Source: Sulfurivermis fontis (GTDB lineage Bacteria; Pseudomonadota; Gammaproteobacteria; Thiohalomonadales; Thiohalomonadaceae). From it: 64,000 nucleotides of DNA. The position numbers and the translations under genes are program-made. Positions within the stretch are counted from its first letter, which is position 1. Each line of letters starts with the position of its first letter. This document shows positions 11,181-27,189 of the stretch, piece after piece. The notes beneath the pieces were generated by a model. The model ran no database searches and was not told where the DNA came from. It saw only the letters and a list, made by a program, of their open reading frames with translations. The stretch is from the NCBI RefSeq assembly GCF_004001245.1, contig NZ_AP018724.1, positions 1,542,501 through 1,606,500 of the forward strand, written 5' to 3'.

Positions 11181-12232
11181 GCTTCGGTGTTCGCCACCAC
11201 CTCGCGCAACACCGTGGTGGCGTAGGCCCCGGCCGGCAGATGGAAGGTCAGTGTCAACCTCCCATGCATCTCATCCAGCGCCCACTCCAGCGCCTGCGGC
11301 CGCAGGCACAGGCCGCGGCGCTCCTGCTGCAATCCCGCCGCCTCCAGGCCACGGCACCAGAGCGCATATTCGGCCAGCGCCGCCTGCTCCAGCTCCCGCA
11401 CCGCACCTGCGCTGAGACTCTGGCCGCGGCCCCACAGCGGGCCGGTGAGTTGCAACTCGCCGCGCGCGATACGCGCGACGATCGCCGGCGTGGGCGCATC
11501 ACAGGTGACCAGGCTTTGTGTCTCCCCCACCTGCACCACCTCGCCCGCCAGCGGCGTCTGCCAGTTGCCCGCCGCCACCCGCGCCGACAGCACGGTATTG
11601 AACAGCAGCGAACGCGCCGCCGAGAGATACAGCCCACGCCGGTGCCGATCCGGCTCCCGACGCTCGCCGGCGAACATCGCCGCGGCCGCCGCCAGATTGC
11701 CACCGCCGATACCGAAGCGCTGCTCGCCAAAATAATTGGGGACACCCTGCGCCTGCACCCGTTGCAACCGCGCCGCGAGTCCCGCGACATCGCCATCCAG
11801 TTGCCGCACCACCAGACGGAAACGATTGCCGCGCAGCTCGCCGCGGCGCAGCTTGCGGCGGTGGCGCTGCACATCCAGTATTTCCACGCCTGCACAGTCG
11901 AACCGGCCCCAGTCCGGCTCCGTGCCGGGCAGGTGCAGGCTGAACCACTGCGTGGTCACCGCATGACGATCCTTCAGGCCGGCAAATCCCACATCCGCCA
12001 CCCCGATGCCGGCGAATGCCGCCAGCTCGCGCGCCAGCCACTCGGTGTTGGTGTCCCGTTTGCGCACGTGTAGCAGGATGTGATCGCCACGCCCGTCCGG
12101 CGCCTGGCCGAGGTCCTCGTCGACGACGAAATCATCCACTGTGCTGCGCAGCACGCCGCGCACCGTCGGCGTGCCATGGGCGCAGGCCCAGTGCGGCAGA
12201 CCGGGGCCGTGTTCGGGGCGGGGGAAGGTCAT
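11177..12232 (-). CDS. truD: tRNA pseudouridine(13) synthase TruD
   Basis: Isomerises U13 of tRNA-Glu and others. It is 351 residues, the family length. The catalytic Asp is D88 in [30 protein letters not shown] and [13 protein letters not shown] are further TruD signatures. It lies just downstream of ispF in the same direction. In related genomes ispD-ispF-truD-surE run together; here smr intervenes on the other strand. The last codon is followed by TAG belonging to a REP-like element, so the natural C-terminus may have been set by that insertion. Confidence 0.95.
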   Translation of the reverse strand: MTFPRPEHGPGLPHWACAHGTPTVRGVLRSTVDDFVVDEDLGQAPDGRGDHILLHVRKRDTNTEWLARELAAFAGIGVADVGFAGLKDRHAVTTQWFSLHLPGTEPDWGRFDCAGVEILDVQRHRRKLRRGELRGNRFRLVVRQLDGDVAGLAARLQRVQAQGVPNYFGEQRFGIGGGNLAAAAAMFAGERREPDRHRRGLYLSAARSLLFNTVLSARVAAGNWQTPLAGEVVQVGETQSLVTCDAPTPAIVARIARGELQLTGPLWGRGQSLSAGAVRELEQAALAEYALWCRGLEAAGLQQERRGLCLRPQALEWALDEMHGRLTLTFHLPAGAYATTVLREVVANTEA

Positions 12233-12272
12233 AAACGTTGGTTACGCAGCAACGTCGTGCGCCGGCTCCGAT

Positions 12273-12752
12273 CTACAGCGCTTCCAGCAGCACCACCGCA
12301 TGGGCGGCGATGCCCTCCTCGCGCCCGGCAAAGCCGAGGTGTTCCGTGGTGGTGGCCTTGACGTTGACCTGGCCAGGGGGAATCTCGAGGTCCTGTGCCA
12401 GATTGGCGCGCATCGCTTCGATGTGCGGCGCCATCTTCGGGGCCTGGGCGATGATGGTGCCGTCGACATTGCCGACACGCCAGCCGTGCTCCCTCAGCAG
12501 TATCACCACGTGCCGCAGCAGCTTGCGGCTGTCGACACCCTGGAACTGCACGTCACTGTCGGGGAAATGACGGCCGATGTCGCCCAGCGCCGCGGCGCCG
12601 AGCAGCGCATCGCACAGCGCGTGGATCAGCACATCGCCATCGGAATGGGCCTTGAAGGCCTGGCGGTGGGGAATACGGACGCCGCCGAGCACGAGGTGAT
12701 CGCCGGCGGTGAAGGCATGTACGTCATAGCCGTGGCCGATGCGCAGGGTCAT
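12273..12752 (-). CDS. ispF: 2-C-methyl-D-erythritol 2,4-cyclodiphosphate synthase
   Basis: The fifth MEP-pathway step to isoprenoids, cyclising CDP-methylerythritol 2-phosphate with release of CMP. The 159-residue protein begins [14 protein letters not shown], whose Asp and His are Zn ligands. It has [20 protein letters not shown] and GDIGRHFPD, and ends with [20 protein letters not shown]. ispD is nearby but separated by rhlE on the opposite strand, whereas the two genes usually touch. Confidence 0.97.
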   Translation of the reverse strand: MTLRIGHGYDVHAFTAGDHLVLGGVRIPHRQAFKAHSDGDVLIHALCDALLGAAALGDIGRHFPDSDVQFQGVDSRKLLRHVVILLREHGWRVGNVDGTIIAQAPKMAPHIEAMRANLAQDLEIPPGQVNVKATTTEHLGFAGREEGIAAHAVVLLEAL

Positions 12753-12837
12753 GGTGGGAACTCATGTGGCACAGGGAAGGGCATTGTAGCGCGCCCGGCC
12801 CGGCACCGAAAATTTACCGGCACCGCCGGCCATGTTC

Positions 12838-12846
12838 TGTTAGACT
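12838..12846 (+). promoter_or_regulatory. Possible extended -10 promoter upstream of rhlE
   Basis: TGTTAGACT resembles an extended -10 element (TG-N-TAGACT). No good -35 is visible. If used, it would give rhlE a leader of about 115 nt, such as is seen in cold-induced helicase genes. Weak evidence. Confidence 0.25.
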
Positions 12847-12970
12847 GCGCGCCTGCGGTGCTTTTCCCAGTCTGCACACCGCGGCCTTCCCGGCTTTCCC
12901 TAATCCGTCCGCCTATGACTGGCGCCCCTGCCCGGTGGCGACAGGCCGATGTTTACCCTTTGGAGTTGTT

Positions 12971-14287
12971 ATGTCCTTTTCCACCCTCGGTCTGTCCGAA
13001 GCGATCGTCCGCGCCGTCACCGAGCGCGGCTATAGCGAGCCCACCCCGATCCAGAAGCAGGCGATCCCCGCCGTGCTGTCCGGCGGCGACCTGCTGGCCG
13101 GCGCCCAGACCGGCACCGGCAAGACCGCCGGCTTCGTGCTGCCGATCCTGCAGCGCCTCACGGACAGCCCACCCAAGAGCCAGCCGCGCGGCTTCCCGCC
13201 GGTGCGCGCCCTGATCCTCACCCCCACCCGCGAACTGGCGGCCCAGGTGGAGGAAAGCGTGCGCCACTACGGCAAGTACCAGAAGCTCACCTCGATGGTG
13301 ATGTTCGGCGGCGTCGGCATCAATCCGCAGATCGACAAGCTGAAGAAACGCGTCGACATTCTGGTCGCCACCCCGGGCCGCCTGCTCGACCACGTGCAGC
13401 AGCGCACCGTCGACCTGTCGCACATCGAGATCCTGGTGCTGGACGAGGCCGACCGCATGCTCGACATGGGCTTCATCCGCGACATCAGGAAGATCCTCGC
13501 CCTGCTGCCCAAGCAGCGCCAGAACCTGCTGTTCTCCGCCACCTTCTCCGACGAGATCAAGTCCCTGGCCGACGGCCTGCTGGACAAGCCCGCCCTGATC
13601 GAAGTGGCGCGCCGCAACGCCACCGCCGACACCGTCGCGCAGAAGGTTTATCTGGTGGATCGCGAGAAGAAGCGCGAGCTGCTGGCACACCTGATCAGCG
13701 AACACAACTGGCACCAGGTGCTGGTGTTCACCCGCACCAAGCACGGCGCCAACCGCCTGTCCGAACAGCTGAGCAAGGGCGGCATCCCGGCCCTCGCCAT
13801 CCACGGCAACAAGAGCCAGTCGGCACGCACCCATGCCCTGGCCGAATTCAAGAAAGGCAGCCTGCAGGTGCTGGTCGCCACCGATATCGCCGCCCGCGGC
13901 ATCGACATCAGCGAACTGCCCCACGTGGTCAACTTCGAACTGCCCAACGTGGCGGAAGACTACGTGCACCGCATCGGCCGCACCGGCCGCGCCGGCGCCG
14001 AGGGCGAGGCGGTGTCGCTGGTATGCGTGGACGAGCATCAGCTGCTCAGGGGTATCGAACGCCTGATCAAGCGCGAACTGCCCAAGGAGATCGTGCCCGG
14101 CTTCGAGCCTGATCTGAACGCCAAGCCGGAACCGATCCAGAATGGCCGCGGTTCGCGTCCCGGCGGCGGCGGTCGCGGTGGTCAGCGTCCGGGCGGCAAC
14201 CGTCCGGCGCAGAAGCCGGCGGGCCGCAGTGGTGGTCAGGGCGGCAACAAGCAGCCGCCGCACCGTTCGAGTGGGCGGCATCAGTAA
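12971..14287 (+). CDS. rhlE: DEAD-box ATP-dependent RNA helicase, RhlE type
   Basis: A 438-residue RNA helicase. It has the Q motif ([14 protein letters not shown]), motif [17 protein letters not shown], motif [15 protein letters not shown], motif III SAT, and motif [13 protein letters not shown] basic tail rich in Gly and Arg (about 390-438, RGG-like repeats) fits the RhlE group, which remodels rRNA and mRNA and aids cold growth. The ATG at 12971 is used because the open frame upstream (from 12764) encodes no helicase sequence. It sits in opposite orientation between ispF and ispD, splitting a normally contiguous pair, which suggests insertion. Confidence 0.93.
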   Translation: MSFSTLGLSEAIVRAVTERGYSEPTPIQKQAIPAVLSGGDLLAGAQTGTGKTAGFVLPILQRLTDSPPKSQPRGFPPVRALILTPTRELAAQVEESVRHYGKYQKLTSMVMFGGVGINPQIDKLKKRVDILVATPGRLLDHVQQRTVDLSHIEILVLDEADRMLDMGFIRDIRKILALLPKQRQNLLFSATFSDEIKSLADGLLDKPALIEVARRNATADTVAQKVYLVDREKKRELLAHLISEHNWHQVLVFTRTKHGANRLSEQLSKGGIPALAIHGNKSQSARTHALAEFKKGSLQVLVATDIAARGIDISELPHVVNFELPNVAEDYVHRIGRTGRAGAEGEAVSLVCVDEHQLLRGIERLIKRELPKEIVPGFEPDLNAKPEPIQNGRGSRPGGGGRGGQRPGGNRPAQKPAGRSGGQGGNKQPPHRSSGRHQ

Positions 14288-14340
14288 GTGACATTCGATA
14301 TTTCCGCTCCCGCCTACCTTGTGTAGCGGAAGCTCCGCCA

Positions 14341-15033
14341 TCAGCGGCCAAGAAAAAACTCCGCCAGGGCCAGATCCTCCGGCCGCGTCACCTTGATGTT
14401 GTCGGCGCGCCCTTCTACCAGCTTCGGCCGCAACCCGGCATGTTCCACTGCCGAGGCCTCGTCGGTGACGACGAAGCCGTCGGCCAGGGCCTGTTCCAGT
14501 GCCTGCGTCAGCAGGCCGAGGCGAAACATCTGCGGCGTCAGGGCATGCCACAGCGTGGTGCGATCTTCGGTGGCGCTGATGCGCCCTTCCCCGTCGGCGC
14601 GTTTCATGGTGTCGCGCACCGGCACGGCAAGAATGCCGCCGACCTCGTCGTGTTCCAGTTCGGCACAGAGCTGGTCGATATCGCTACGGGCGAGACAGGG
14701 CCGCGCGGCATCGTGCACCAGCACCCAGTCGTTGGCATCGGCGTGCTGCGCCAGCAGACGCAGTGCATTGAGCACCGAGTGGCAGCGCTCCTGGCCACCG
14801 GCGGCAACGTGCAGCGGTATGGCGGAATCGATGTGCAGTTCAGGCCAGTAGGGATCGCCCGGCGACAGTGCGACGACGATGCCGCTGATGGCGGGGTGAT
14901 GAGTGAAGCAGGCCAGGGTGTGTTCGATGACGGTCCTGCCGCGCAGCGGCAGGTATTGCTTGGGGCGATCGGCCTTCATGCGCGCGCCGACGCCGGCGGC
15001 GGGGATCACGACCCAGTGGCGCGGCGGCTTCAT
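14341..15033 (-). CDS. ispD: 2-C-methyl-D-erythritol 4-phosphate cytidylyltransferase
   Basis: Makes CDP-methylerythritol from CTP and MEP, the third MEP-pathway step. It is 230 residues. The nucleotide-binding loop is PAAGVGARMKADRPKQYLPL, and VLVHDAARPC and VTDEASAVE are further signatures. The ATG overlaps the ftsB stop (ATGA), so it is coupled to ftsB. A frame open beyond that ATG is only read-through into ftsB in another frame. Downstream is a short convergent gap with a weak GTAG-headed hairpin (14323-14339). Confidence 0.96.
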   Translation of the reverse strand: MKPPRHWVVIPAAGVGARMKADRPKQYLPLRGRTVIEHTLACFTHHPAISGIVVALSPGDPYWPELHIDSAIPLHVAAGGQERCHSVLNALRLLAQHADANDWVLVHDAARPCLARSDIDQLCAELEHDEVGGILAVPVRDTMKRADGEGRISATEDRTTLWHALTPQMFRLGLLTQALEQALADGFVVTDEASAVEHAGLRPKLVEGRADNIKVTRPEDLALAEFFLGR

Positions 15034-15329
15034 TGACCGGCCTCGGCAGTCTTCGGTTCGTCGATGATCTGAAAGAAGGTTTCGTCCTTCTTCACCATGC
15101 CCAGCTCGGTGCGGGCGCGTTCCTCGATGGCCTGCAGGCCCTGCTTCAGATCGATGACTTCCGCTTCCAGGGCGCGGTTGCGCTCCAGCAGACGGGCGTT
15201 TTCCTGTTTCTGCACCTCCAGCGCCTCGGACAGCTGCCACATCTTGACCAGGCCGCCGTCACTGAACCAGAGACGGTACTGCAATACCAGCAGGAGGATG
15301 ACGAGGATGGCGACAAGGAGCCGCTTCAT
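15030..15329 (-). CDS. ftsB: Cell division protein FtsB
   Basis: A small bitopic divisome protein that forms a complex with FtsL and FtsQ. It is 99 residues: one N-terminal membrane segment (about 3-21, LLVAILVILLLVLQYRLWF), then GGLVKMWQLSEALE and a periplasmic coiled coil (about 32-72) ending with ARTELGMVKKDETFFQII, the FtsB signature. The position between eno and ispD is the standard gammaproteobacterial one. It starts 51 bp after eno. Confidence 0.95.
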   Translation of the reverse strand: MKRLLVAILVILLLVLQYRLWFSDGGLVKMWQLSEALEVQKQENARLLERNRALEAEVIDLKQGLQAIEERARTELGMVKKDETFFQIIDEPKTAEAGQ

Positions 15330-15380
15330 GATGGGGACCGGACTGTCCCGGCCGTCAGGCCGGGACAGTGACGGTGGATG

Positions 15381-20625
<5,245 letters not shown>

Positions 20626-20645
20626 GTCGGTCAGGCGGGCAGACA

Positions 20646-20767
20646 GGTACGAGGGACAAGGTACGGGAGATGAGGGAAGTGGGCGCGGCGCGCGCGGGTG
20701 TTTTGATCCAGACAGCACGAGCGCGGCGCGTTCATCCCCTCGTACCTTGTCCCTCGTATCGCGTACC
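20646..20767. repeat. Inverted phrase repeat, TACGAGGGACAAGGTACG family
   Basis: TACGAGGGACAAGGTACG at 20648-20665 is matched perfectly by its reverse complement at 20741-20758, across a GC-rich core. Flanking bases continue the same phrase degenerately (GGTAC, GAGATGAGG; TATCGCGTACCC). It lies upstream of tilS and could fold as a long hairpin if transcribed. Confidence 0.85.
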
Positions 20768-20825
20768 CATTGCCTGATGGATGCGCCGCATCAATCCACC
20801 CTGCAAACTACCGTCGAACGGTGGT

Positions 20826-21785
20826 TCAGCCTTCCATGAAGTTGCCGAACCCCATCAGGCGCTCGTAGCGCTGGTCCAGCAACTTGGGCAGAGAAATCTT
20901 GCACAGTCCACCCAGGCTCTCCAGCAGGGCAGCCTTGATGTTGGCGGCGGCGGCATCGATATCACGGTGGGCGCCGCCCAGCGGCTCGTCGATGATCTTG
21001 TCGATGAGGCCCAGCTCCTTCAGGCGGCTGGAGGTGATGCCGAGGGCCTCGGCGGCCTCCGGGGCCTTCTCGGCGCTCTTCCACAGAATGGAGGCGCAGC
21101 CCTCGGGGGAAATGACGGAATAGGTGCTGTACTGCAGCATCATAACGCGGTCACCGACACCGATGGCCAGTGCGCCGCCGGAGCCGCCCTCACCGATGAC
21201 AGTGCAGACGATCGGGGTCTTGAGACGTGCCATCACATACAGGTTGCGGGCAATGGCCTCGCTCTGGCCGCGTTCCTCGGCACCGACGCCGGGATAGGCG
21301 CCGGGGGTGTCGATGAAGGTGAGCACCGGCAACTTGAACTTCTCCGCCATCTCCATCAGGCGCAGCGCCTTGCGATAACCTTCCGGACGCGGCATGCCGA
21401 AATTGCGGCGCACCTTCTCCTTGGTGTCATGGCCCTTCTGATGGCCGATGACCATTACCGGCTTGCCGTCGAGGCGCGCCACGCCACCGACGATGGCCGG
21501 GTCGTCGGCATAGGCCCGGTCGCCGTGCAGTTCCTCGAACTCGGTGAAGATACGCTCGATGTAATCCAGGGTGTAGGGGCGCTGCGGATGGCGCGCCAGC
21601 TGGGAGATCTGCCAGGGAGTGAGATTGGAGAAGATGGACTTGGTGAGGGACTTGCTCTTGCTCTGCAGACGGGCGATTTCGTCGCTGATGTTGATCTCGT
21701 TGTCGTCACCGACGAAACGCAGCTCCTCGATCTTGGCCTCGAGTTCGGCGATGGGCTGTTCGAAATCCAGGAAGTTCAGGTTCAT
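20826..21785 (-). CDS. accA: Acetyl-CoA carboxylase carboxyltransferase subunit alpha
   Basis: With AccD it transfers the carboxyl group from biotin to acetyl-CoA, the first step of fatty-acid synthesis. It is 319 residues, starting [52 protein letters not shown] and [11 protein letters not shown] are carboxyltransferase signatures. It lies downstream of dnaE, a classical pairing, with a REP-like hairpin between them. Confidence 0.98.
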   Translation of the reverse strand: MNLNFLDFEQPIAELEAKIEELRFVGDDNEINISDEIARLQSKSKSLTKSIFSNLTPWQISQLARHPQRPYTLDYIERIFTEFEELHGDRAYADDPAIVGGVARLDGKPVMVIGHQKGHDTKEKVRRNFGMPRPEGYRKALRLMEMAEKFKLPVLTFIDTPGAYPGVGAEERGQSEAIARNLYVMARLKTPIVCTVIGEGGSGGALAIGVGDRVMMLQYSTYSVISPEGCASILWKSAEKAPEAAEALGITSSRLKELGLIDKIIDEPLGGAHRDIDAAAANIKAALLESLGGLCKISLPKLLDQRYERLMGFGNFMEG

Positions 21786-21873
21786 GGGAAATTCGGTGCG
21801 GAATTGTCGTTATCTGAATTGGTCGCGCTAGTTTAGCCGTTTCCGTCCGGGGCGTATACGGACCTCCTTGGCA

Positions 21874-21893
21874 GGTCGGACGTCAGTCCGACC
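21874..21893. repeat. REP-like hairpin between dnaE and accA
   Basis: GGTCGGAC (21874-21881) and GTCCGACC (21886-21893) form a perfect 8-bp stem around GTCA, five bases downstream of the dnaE stop. On the dnaE strand it is preceded by GTG rather than GTAG. There is no U-tract, so it is a repeat or mRNA-end stabiliser rather than a terminator. Confidence 0.6.
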
Positions 21894-21898
21894 ACAAC

Positions 21899-24800
21899 TC
21901 AATACTCCAGCCGTACCGCCTCGGGGCCGGCCAGTTGCACCAGCCGGTGCAAAAGTTCCTCGCTGGGGCGCACGCGCCACTGCTCCCCCAGGGTCATGCG
22001 GGCGCGGGCCCGGCCATTGACATAGTCCAGCTGCACCGGGCAGCGTCCCTCGCAGTAGGGTCCGAGCACCCGTTCCAGGGCATCGGTAAAGCCGTTGCCG
22101 GCCTTGTCGGCGTCAACACTGACCACCAGGCGCTTGGCGTAGTGGTTGCGCGCCAGTTCCAGGTCGAACACCTCCTCGGCACGCAGCACCAGACCGCCGG
22201 AATAATCGTCGTGGCGCACCTCGCCCTGCACCACGATCACCTTGTCCTGGCTGATGAGGTGCTGGAAACGGGCGTAGCTGTCGCCGAACAGGGTCACTTC
22301 CAGGCGGCCGCTGCGGTCGTCCAGGGTGACGAACCCCATACGGTCGCCGCGCTTGGTGGGGCGGGTGCGCAGGGCCACCACCAGCCCGGCCACGGTAACC
22401 GCGCGTGGCCGGTCGGCGGAAAGCTCGGCCAAGCGGCAACTGGTGAAACGGGCCAGCTCGGGCAGGAAACGGTCGATGGGATGGCCGGTCAGGTACAGGC
22501 CCAGGGTTTCCTTCTCGCCGTTCAAGCGGATTTCGTCGTTCCACTCCGGCACCTCCTCGTACACGGCGGGACCAGAATCGGCCTCCCCCGCCGGGGCGAA
22601 GCCGAACAGGTCGTCCACACCGGCCTGGTGGTTCTGCAGGTGCTGCTCGGCCACCTGCAGGGCCTGCGGCAGCGCCGCCATCAGGGTGGCACGGTTCGGG
22701 CCGAGACCATCCAGGGCGCCGGCACGGATCAGGGCCTCCAGCACACGGCGGTTGGCCTTTTTCAGGTCGATGCGCTTGCAGAAGTCGAACAGGTCGGCAT
22801 AGGGGCCATGGGCCTCGCGTTCGCTGACGATGCCCTCGATGGCGCCCTCGCCCACCCCCTTGATGGCGCCGAGGCCGTAGACCACGGCATTGTCGGCGCG
22901 CACGGTGAACTTGTACTGGCTGGTGTTCACCGCCGGCGGCACCACCTTGAGCCCCATGTTGCGGCACTCGTCGATGAGGGTCACCACCTTGTCGGTGTTG
23001 TCCATATCCGCCGACAATACCGCCGCCATGAAGGCCGCCGGATAGTGCGCCTTGAGCCACATGGTCTGGTAAGACACCAGGGCGTAGGCGGCAGAGTGCG
23101 ATTTATTGAAGCCGTAACCGGCGAACTTCTCCATCAAATCAAAGAGATCGCCAGCCTTCTTCAAGTCGAATCCGAGCTTCGCGGCACCGGCCAGGAATAT
23201 CTCGCGCTGCTTGGCCATCTCCTCCGGCTTCTTCTTGCCCATGGCGCGGCGCAGCAGGTCGGCGCCGCCCAGGGTGTAGCCGCCGATCACCTGGGAGATT
23301 TGCATCACCTGTTCCTGGTAGACGATGACGCCGTAGGTCGGCTTGAGGATCGGCTCGGTCTCCGGGAACGGGTATTCGACCTTGGCACGGCCATGCTTGC
23401 GGTTGATGAAGTCGTCCACCATGCCCGACTCCAGCGGGCCGGGGCGGAACAGGGCCACCAGGGCGATGATGTCCTCGAAGGTATCCGGCTGCAGGCGCTT
23501 GATCAGGTCCTTCATGCCGCGCGATTCGAGCTGGAATACGGCGGTGGTCTGGCAGGCCTTGAGCAGATCGAAGGACGGCTTGTCATTGAGCGGGATGGCG
23601 GTGATGTCGATGGTCTCGCCGGTCTGCTGCCGGATGTTGCCCAGAGCCCAGTCGATGATGGTCAGGGTGCGCAGACCGAGGAAGTCGAACTTCACTAGCC
23701 CCACCGCCTCCACGTCGTCCTTGTCGAACTGGGTCACCACGCCCTGGGCGCCCTGTTCGCAGTACAGCGGGGCAAAGTCGGTCAGCGCGGTCGGGGCGAT
23801 GACCACACCGCCGGCGTGCTTGCCAGCGTTGCGGGTGATGCCCTCCAACTGGCGCGCCATGTCGATGAGATTGCGCACCTCCTCATCGCGCTCGTAGCGA
23901 TCCTTGAGGGCCGGCTCCTTCTCCAGGGCGTCATCCAGGGTAATGCCCAGCTCGAAGGGGATCAGCTTGGCGATCTGGTCCACGAACCCATAGGGATGGC
24001 CCATGACCCGGCCTACGTCGCGCACCACCGCCTTGGCCGCCATGGAGCCGTAGGTGATGATCTGGGAGACCTTCTCGCGGCCGTAATGCTCGGCGACGTA
24101 CTCGATGACGCGGTCGCGGCCCTCCATGCAGAAATCGACGTCGAAGTCGGGCATGGAGACGCGTTCCGGGTTGAGAAAACGCTCGAAGAGAAGGTCGTAA
24201 GCCAATGGATCCAAATCAGTTATTGTCAGCGCATAGGCCACCAGCGAGCCGGCGCCCGAGCCGCGTCCCGGTCCCACAGGAATACCGTTGCGCTTGGCCC
24301 ACTGAATGAAGTCGGCCACGATGAGGAAGTAGCCGGGAAAACCCATCTTGATGATGACGTCCAGTTCGATCTCCAGCCGCTCGCGGTAGGGTCGGCACTT
24401 TTCCTCATAATCAGGGGACTGCGGGTCGAACAGCCGGAGCAGGCGCAACTCCAGCCCCTTACGCGACTCGTCGCGGAAAAATTCATCCATGGTCATGCCC
24501 GCCGGGACCGGGAAGTCCGGCAGGAAATACTTGCCCAGGGTCAGGGTCAGGTTGCAGCGGCGGGCGATTTCCACCGAGTTTTCCAGCGCCTCGGGGATGT
24601 CGGCAAACAGCTCGGCCATCTCCTCCGGGGTCTTCAAGTACTGCTGCTCGGAGTAGCGCTTGGGCCGGCGCGGGTCGTCCAGGGTGCGGCTGTCGTGGAT
24701 ACAGACGCGGGCCTCGTGGGCCTCGAAATCGGTGGGCTTGAGGAAACGCACGTCGTTGGTCGCCACCACCGGAACGTTCATCATCCCGGCCAAGGCCACG

Positions 24801-25351
24801 GCGGCATGCAGATAGCCCTCCTCACCCTCGCGGCCGGTGCGGGTCAACTCCAGGTAGTAGTTGTCGCCGAACAGGCGCAGCCAGTCGGTGATGAGTTGGG
24901 CGGCAAGGTCGCGGTTATCGCCCAGCAAGGCCTGCCCCACATCGCCCTCGCGCCCGCCGGACAGGGCGATCAGCCCCTTGAGGTGGCCGGACAGCCAGCC
25001 GCGCTCGATGACCGGCACGCCGCGGTGCTGGCCCTCGATGTAGCTGCGGGAAATGAGTTCGGACAGGTTGCGGTAACCCTCCGCGTCCTTGCACAGCAGG
25101 GTCAGACGCGTCGGCGGGGCGCCGTCCTGCGCACCGGCGATCCACAGGTCGGCGCCGACGATGGGCTTCACGCCCTCCCCCTGAGCCGCCTTGTAGAACT
25201 TCACCATGGCGAACAGGTTGCTCTGGTCGGTCACCGCCACCGCCGGCATGCCGGCGGCGGCCACCGCCTTCACCAGCGGCTTGACCCGCACCAGACCGTC
25301 CACCAGGGAGTATTCGGTGTGGACGCGGAGGTGGATAAAGGACGGTTGCAT
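21899..25351 (-). CDS. dnaE: DNA polymerase III subunit alpha
   Basis: The replicative polymerase subunit, about 1150 residues. An N-terminal PHP domain starts [20 protein letters not shown]. The polymerase core has the catalytic aspartates in [19 protein letters not shown], preceded by [16 protein letters not shown], and contains [21 protein letters not shown]. The C-terminus has an OB-fold (about 1000, [18 protein letters not shown]) and the tau-binding tail. The ATG at 25351 (MQPSFIHLR) is preferred to the in-frame one at 25360. Confidence 0.98.
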   Translation of the reverse strand: MQPSFIHLRVHTEYSLVDGLVRVKPLVKAVAAAGMPAVAVTDQSNLFAMVKFYKAAQGEGVKPIVGADLWIAGAQDGAPPTRLTLLCKDAEGYRNLSELISRSYIEGQHRGVPVIERGWLSGHLKGLIALSGGREGDVGQALLGDNRDLAAQLITDWLRLFGDNYYLELTRTGREGEEGYLHAAVALAGMMNVPVVATNDVRFLKPTDFEAHEARVCIHDSRTLDDPRRPKRYSEQQYLKTPEEMAELFADIPEALENSVEIARRCNLTLTLGKYFLPDFPVPAGMTMDEFFRDESRKGLELRLLRLFDPQSPDYEEKCRPYRERLEIELDVIIKMGFPGYFLIVADFIQWAKRNGIPVGPGRGSGAGSLVAYALTITDLDPLAYDLLFERFLNPERVSMPDFDVDFCMEGRDRVIEYVAEHYGREKVSQIITYGSMAAKAVVRDVGRVMGHPYGFVDQIAKLIPFELGITLDDALEKEPALKDRYERDEEVRNLIDMARQLEGITRNAGKHAGGVVIAPTALTDFAPLYCEQGAQGVVTQFDKDDVEAVGLVKFDFLGLRTLTIIDWALGNIRQQTGETIDITAIPLNDKPSFDLLKACQTTAVFQLESRGMKDLIKRLQPDTFEDIIALVALFRPGPLESGMVDDFINRKHGRAKVEYPFPETEPILKPTYGVIVYQEQVMQISQVIGGYTLGGADLLRRAMGKKKPEEMAKQREIFLAGAAKLGFDLKKAGDLFDLMEKFAGYGFNKSHSAAYALVSYQTMWLKAHYPAAFMAAVLSADMDNTDKVVTLIDECRNMGLKVVPPAVNTSQYKFTVRADNAVVYGLGAIKGVGEGAIEGIVSEREAHGPYADLFDFCKRIDLKKANRRVLEALIRAGALDGLGPNRATLMAALPQALQVAEQHLQNHQAGVDDLFGFAPAGEADSGPAVYEEVPEWNDEIRLNGEKETLGLYLTGHPIDRFLPELARFTSCRLAELSADRPRAVTVAGLVVALRTRPTKRGDRMGFVTLDDRSGRLEVTLFGDSYARFQHLISQDKVIVVQGEVRHDDYSGGLVLRAEEVFDLELARNHYAKRLVVSVDADKAGNGFTDALERVLGPYCEGRCPVQLDYVNGRARARMTLGEQWRVRPSEELLHRLVQLAGPEAVRLEY

Positions 25352-25439
25352 GGGCGGCAAGTGTCGGGAGTTGGGCCGGGAGATGCAAGTCTTGACAGGT
25401 GAGTGTCGAACGGCAGGGGCCGTTTTCGGCCGGCAAAAC

Positions 25440-25481
25440 GCTGGCGGTACCGAGGCGCCAGCGGGTTGAAACCCGCCCTAC
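25440..25481 (-). repeat. REP-like element at the 3' end of rnhB
   Basis: Reading the reverse strand from 25481: GTAG, then GCGGGT-TTCA-ACCCGC (stem 25461-25476), then a second stem GCTGGCG/CGCCAGC (25440-25446 with 25456-25462). A GTAG head plus hairpin is the REP architecture. The head contains the TAG stop codon of rnhB. Confidence 0.75.
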
Positions 25482-26074
25482 AGCAGCTTTTTCACCGGCC
25501 CGAAGGAACGGCGGTGGATGGGAGTCGGCCCCAGACGCTCCAGCGCCTCGATATGGGCCTTGCAGGGGTAGCCCTTATGACCGGCGAGACCGTAACCCGG
25601 GTAGAGCGCGTCCATCTCGACCATTTCGCGGTCGCGCGTCACCTTGGCCAGGATCGAGGCGGCGCTGATGACCGGCACCTTGCCGTCGCCCTGGATGATG
25701 GCCTCGGCCGTGCACGGCAGTTTGGGACAGCGGTTGCCGTCGATGAGGGCGTGCTGCGGCGCCGGATCCAGGGACGCCACCGCCCGCTGCATCGCCAGCA
25801 GGGTGGCCTGCAGGATGTTGAGACGGTCGATTTCCTCCACCTCGGCACGGCCGATGGCCCAGGCCAGCGCCCGTTCCTTGATCAGCTCGGCCAGCGCCTC
25901 GCGCCTCTTCTCGCTCAACTTCTTGGAGTCGGCCAGCCCGTCGATGGGCCGCGCCGGATCGAGGATCACCGCTGCCGTCACCACCGGGCCGGCCAGGGGG
26001 CCGCGGCCCACCTCGTCCACCCCCGCCACCAGCAGCGCCGTGCTGCCGAACTCCAGACCGTATTGCTGTTCCAT
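25478..26074 (-). CDS. rnhB: Ribonuclease HII
   Basis: Removes ribonucleotides from DNA and RNA from RNA/DNA hybrids. It is 198 residues from the ATG at 26074, which has an AGGTGG-like site before it; in-frame starts at 26107 and 26221 would give long non-conserved leaders. Catalytic acidic residues are in [16 protein letters not shown] (the D-E pair), with others in [12 protein letters not shown] and KVTRDREM. It normally follows lpxB; here the lpxB block is inverted, so rnhB faces away from gnnA. The TAG stop is provided by a REP-like element. Confidence 0.95.
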   Translation of the reverse strand: MEQQYGLEFGSTALLVAGVDEVGRGPLAGPVVTAAVILDPARPIDGLADSKKLSEKRREALAELIKERALAWAIGRAEVEEIDRLNILQATLLAMQRAVASLDPAPQHALIDGNRCPKLPCTAEAIIQGDGKVPVISAASILAKVTRDREMVEMDALYPGYGLAGHKGYPCKAHIEALERLGPTPIHRRSFGPVKKLL

Positions 26075-26220
26075 AACCACCTGCAGAATCTGTGAAGCGG
26101 CTAGCATACCGGGCGCCTGGCATGCCGTCATGTCGCAGCGCCGTTCATTGCTTTGGCGGGCGGTAAATGCGACCATTTGCCGCTTCATTTCAGGGGCTCT
26201 TTCGCCCGGACGGAAACGCA

Positions 26221-27168
26221 ATGGACAAGATCAAGACCGCCGTGGTCGGCGTCGGTTACCTGGGCCGCTTCCACGCCCAGAAATACGCCGCACTCCCCAA
26301 TTCCGAACTGCTGGCCGTGGTGGACGCCAACGCCGAAACCGCCGCCCGTGTCGCCGGCGAATGCAAGACCACCGCCCTCACCGATTACCGGGAACTGGCC
26401 GGCAAGGTGCAGGCGGTGAGCATCGTGGTGCCGACCCAGCGTCACTACGAAGTGGCGAAGTTCTTCCTCGAAAGCGGGATCCACGTGTTGCTGGAAAAGC
26501 CGATGACCGTCACCGTCGCCGAGGCCGACGAGCTCATCGCCATCGCCGCGCGCAACAAGCTGGTATTGCAGGTCGGCCACCTGGAGCGCTTCAACTCCGC
26601 AGTGCTCGCCCTCGACGGCGTGCTTTCCGAACCGCGCTTCATCGAGTCGCACCGCCTGGCGCCGTTCAACCCGCGTGGTGCCGACGTCAACGTGGTGCTC
26701 GACCTGATGATCCACGACATCGACATCATCCAGAGCCTGGTACGTTCGCCGATCAAACACATCGACGCCGACGGCGTGTCGGTGTTGACCAAGGAGGTCG
26801 ATATCGCCAACGCCCGCATCAAGTTCGAGAACGGCTGCGTGGCCAACGTCACCGCCAGCCGCGTGAGCATGAAGCCGCAGCGCAAGATGCGCATCTTCCA
26901 GAGCGACGCCTATATCTCGGTGGACTTCCAGGACAAGATCCTCAGCGTGCACCGCAAGGGCGAAAAGGAAATGTTCCCCGGCATCCCGGAGATCAAGTCC
27001 GAAGAAAGCATCTTCGAGAACTCCGATGCCATCAAGGCCGAGATCATCGCCTTCCTCGAAGCCATCAGCAGCGGCGGCAAGCCCCCGGTCACCGGCGAGG
27101 ACGGCCGCGCCGCCCTTGCCACGGCGATCCACATCAGCGAATTGTTCCAGCAACAGACCGGCGCCTGA
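26221..27168 (+). CDS. gnnA: Gfo/Idh/MocA-family dehydrogenase, probable GnnA (UDP-GlcNAc 3-oxidation)
   Basis: A 315-residue NAD(P)-dependent oxidoreductase. The Rossmann motif [16 protein letters not shown] starts at residue 8, and the family [14 protein letters not shown] lies near residue 98. The partner gene 21 bp downstream is a DegT-type transaminase, and lpxB follows. In Acidithiobacillus, GnnA oxidises the 3-position of UDP-GlcNAc and GnnB aminates it, giving UDP-GlcNAc3N for lipid A with four amide-linked acyl chains; gnnA and gnnB lie between lpxA and lpxB there. Family membership is clear from the sequence. The substrate is inferred from the lpx context. A WbpB/WlbA-like role in surface-sugar synthesis is the main alternative. 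Confidence 0.75.
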   Translation: MDKIKTAVVGVGYLGRFHAQKYAALPNSELLAVVDANAETAARVAGECKTTALTDYRELAGKVQAVSIVVPTQRHYEVAKFFLESGIHVLLEKPMTVTVAEADELIAIAARNKLVLQVGHLERFNSAVLALDGVLSEPRFIESHRLAPFNPRGADVNVVLDLMIHDIDIIQSLVRSPIKHIDADGVSVLTKEVDIANARIKFENGCVANVTASRVSMKPQRKMRIFQSDAYISVDFQDKILSVHRKGEKEMFPGIPEIKSEESIFENSDAIKAEIIAFLEAISSGGKPPVTGEDGRAALATAIHISELFQQQTGA

Positions 27169-27189
27169 GGCCCGGCGGAGAAATTACGA

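Noticed and set aside
21935-25402. Two long open frames (587 and 528 codons) opposite dnaE
   Set aside because: Both mirror the dnaE coding frame and show no recognisable domain.
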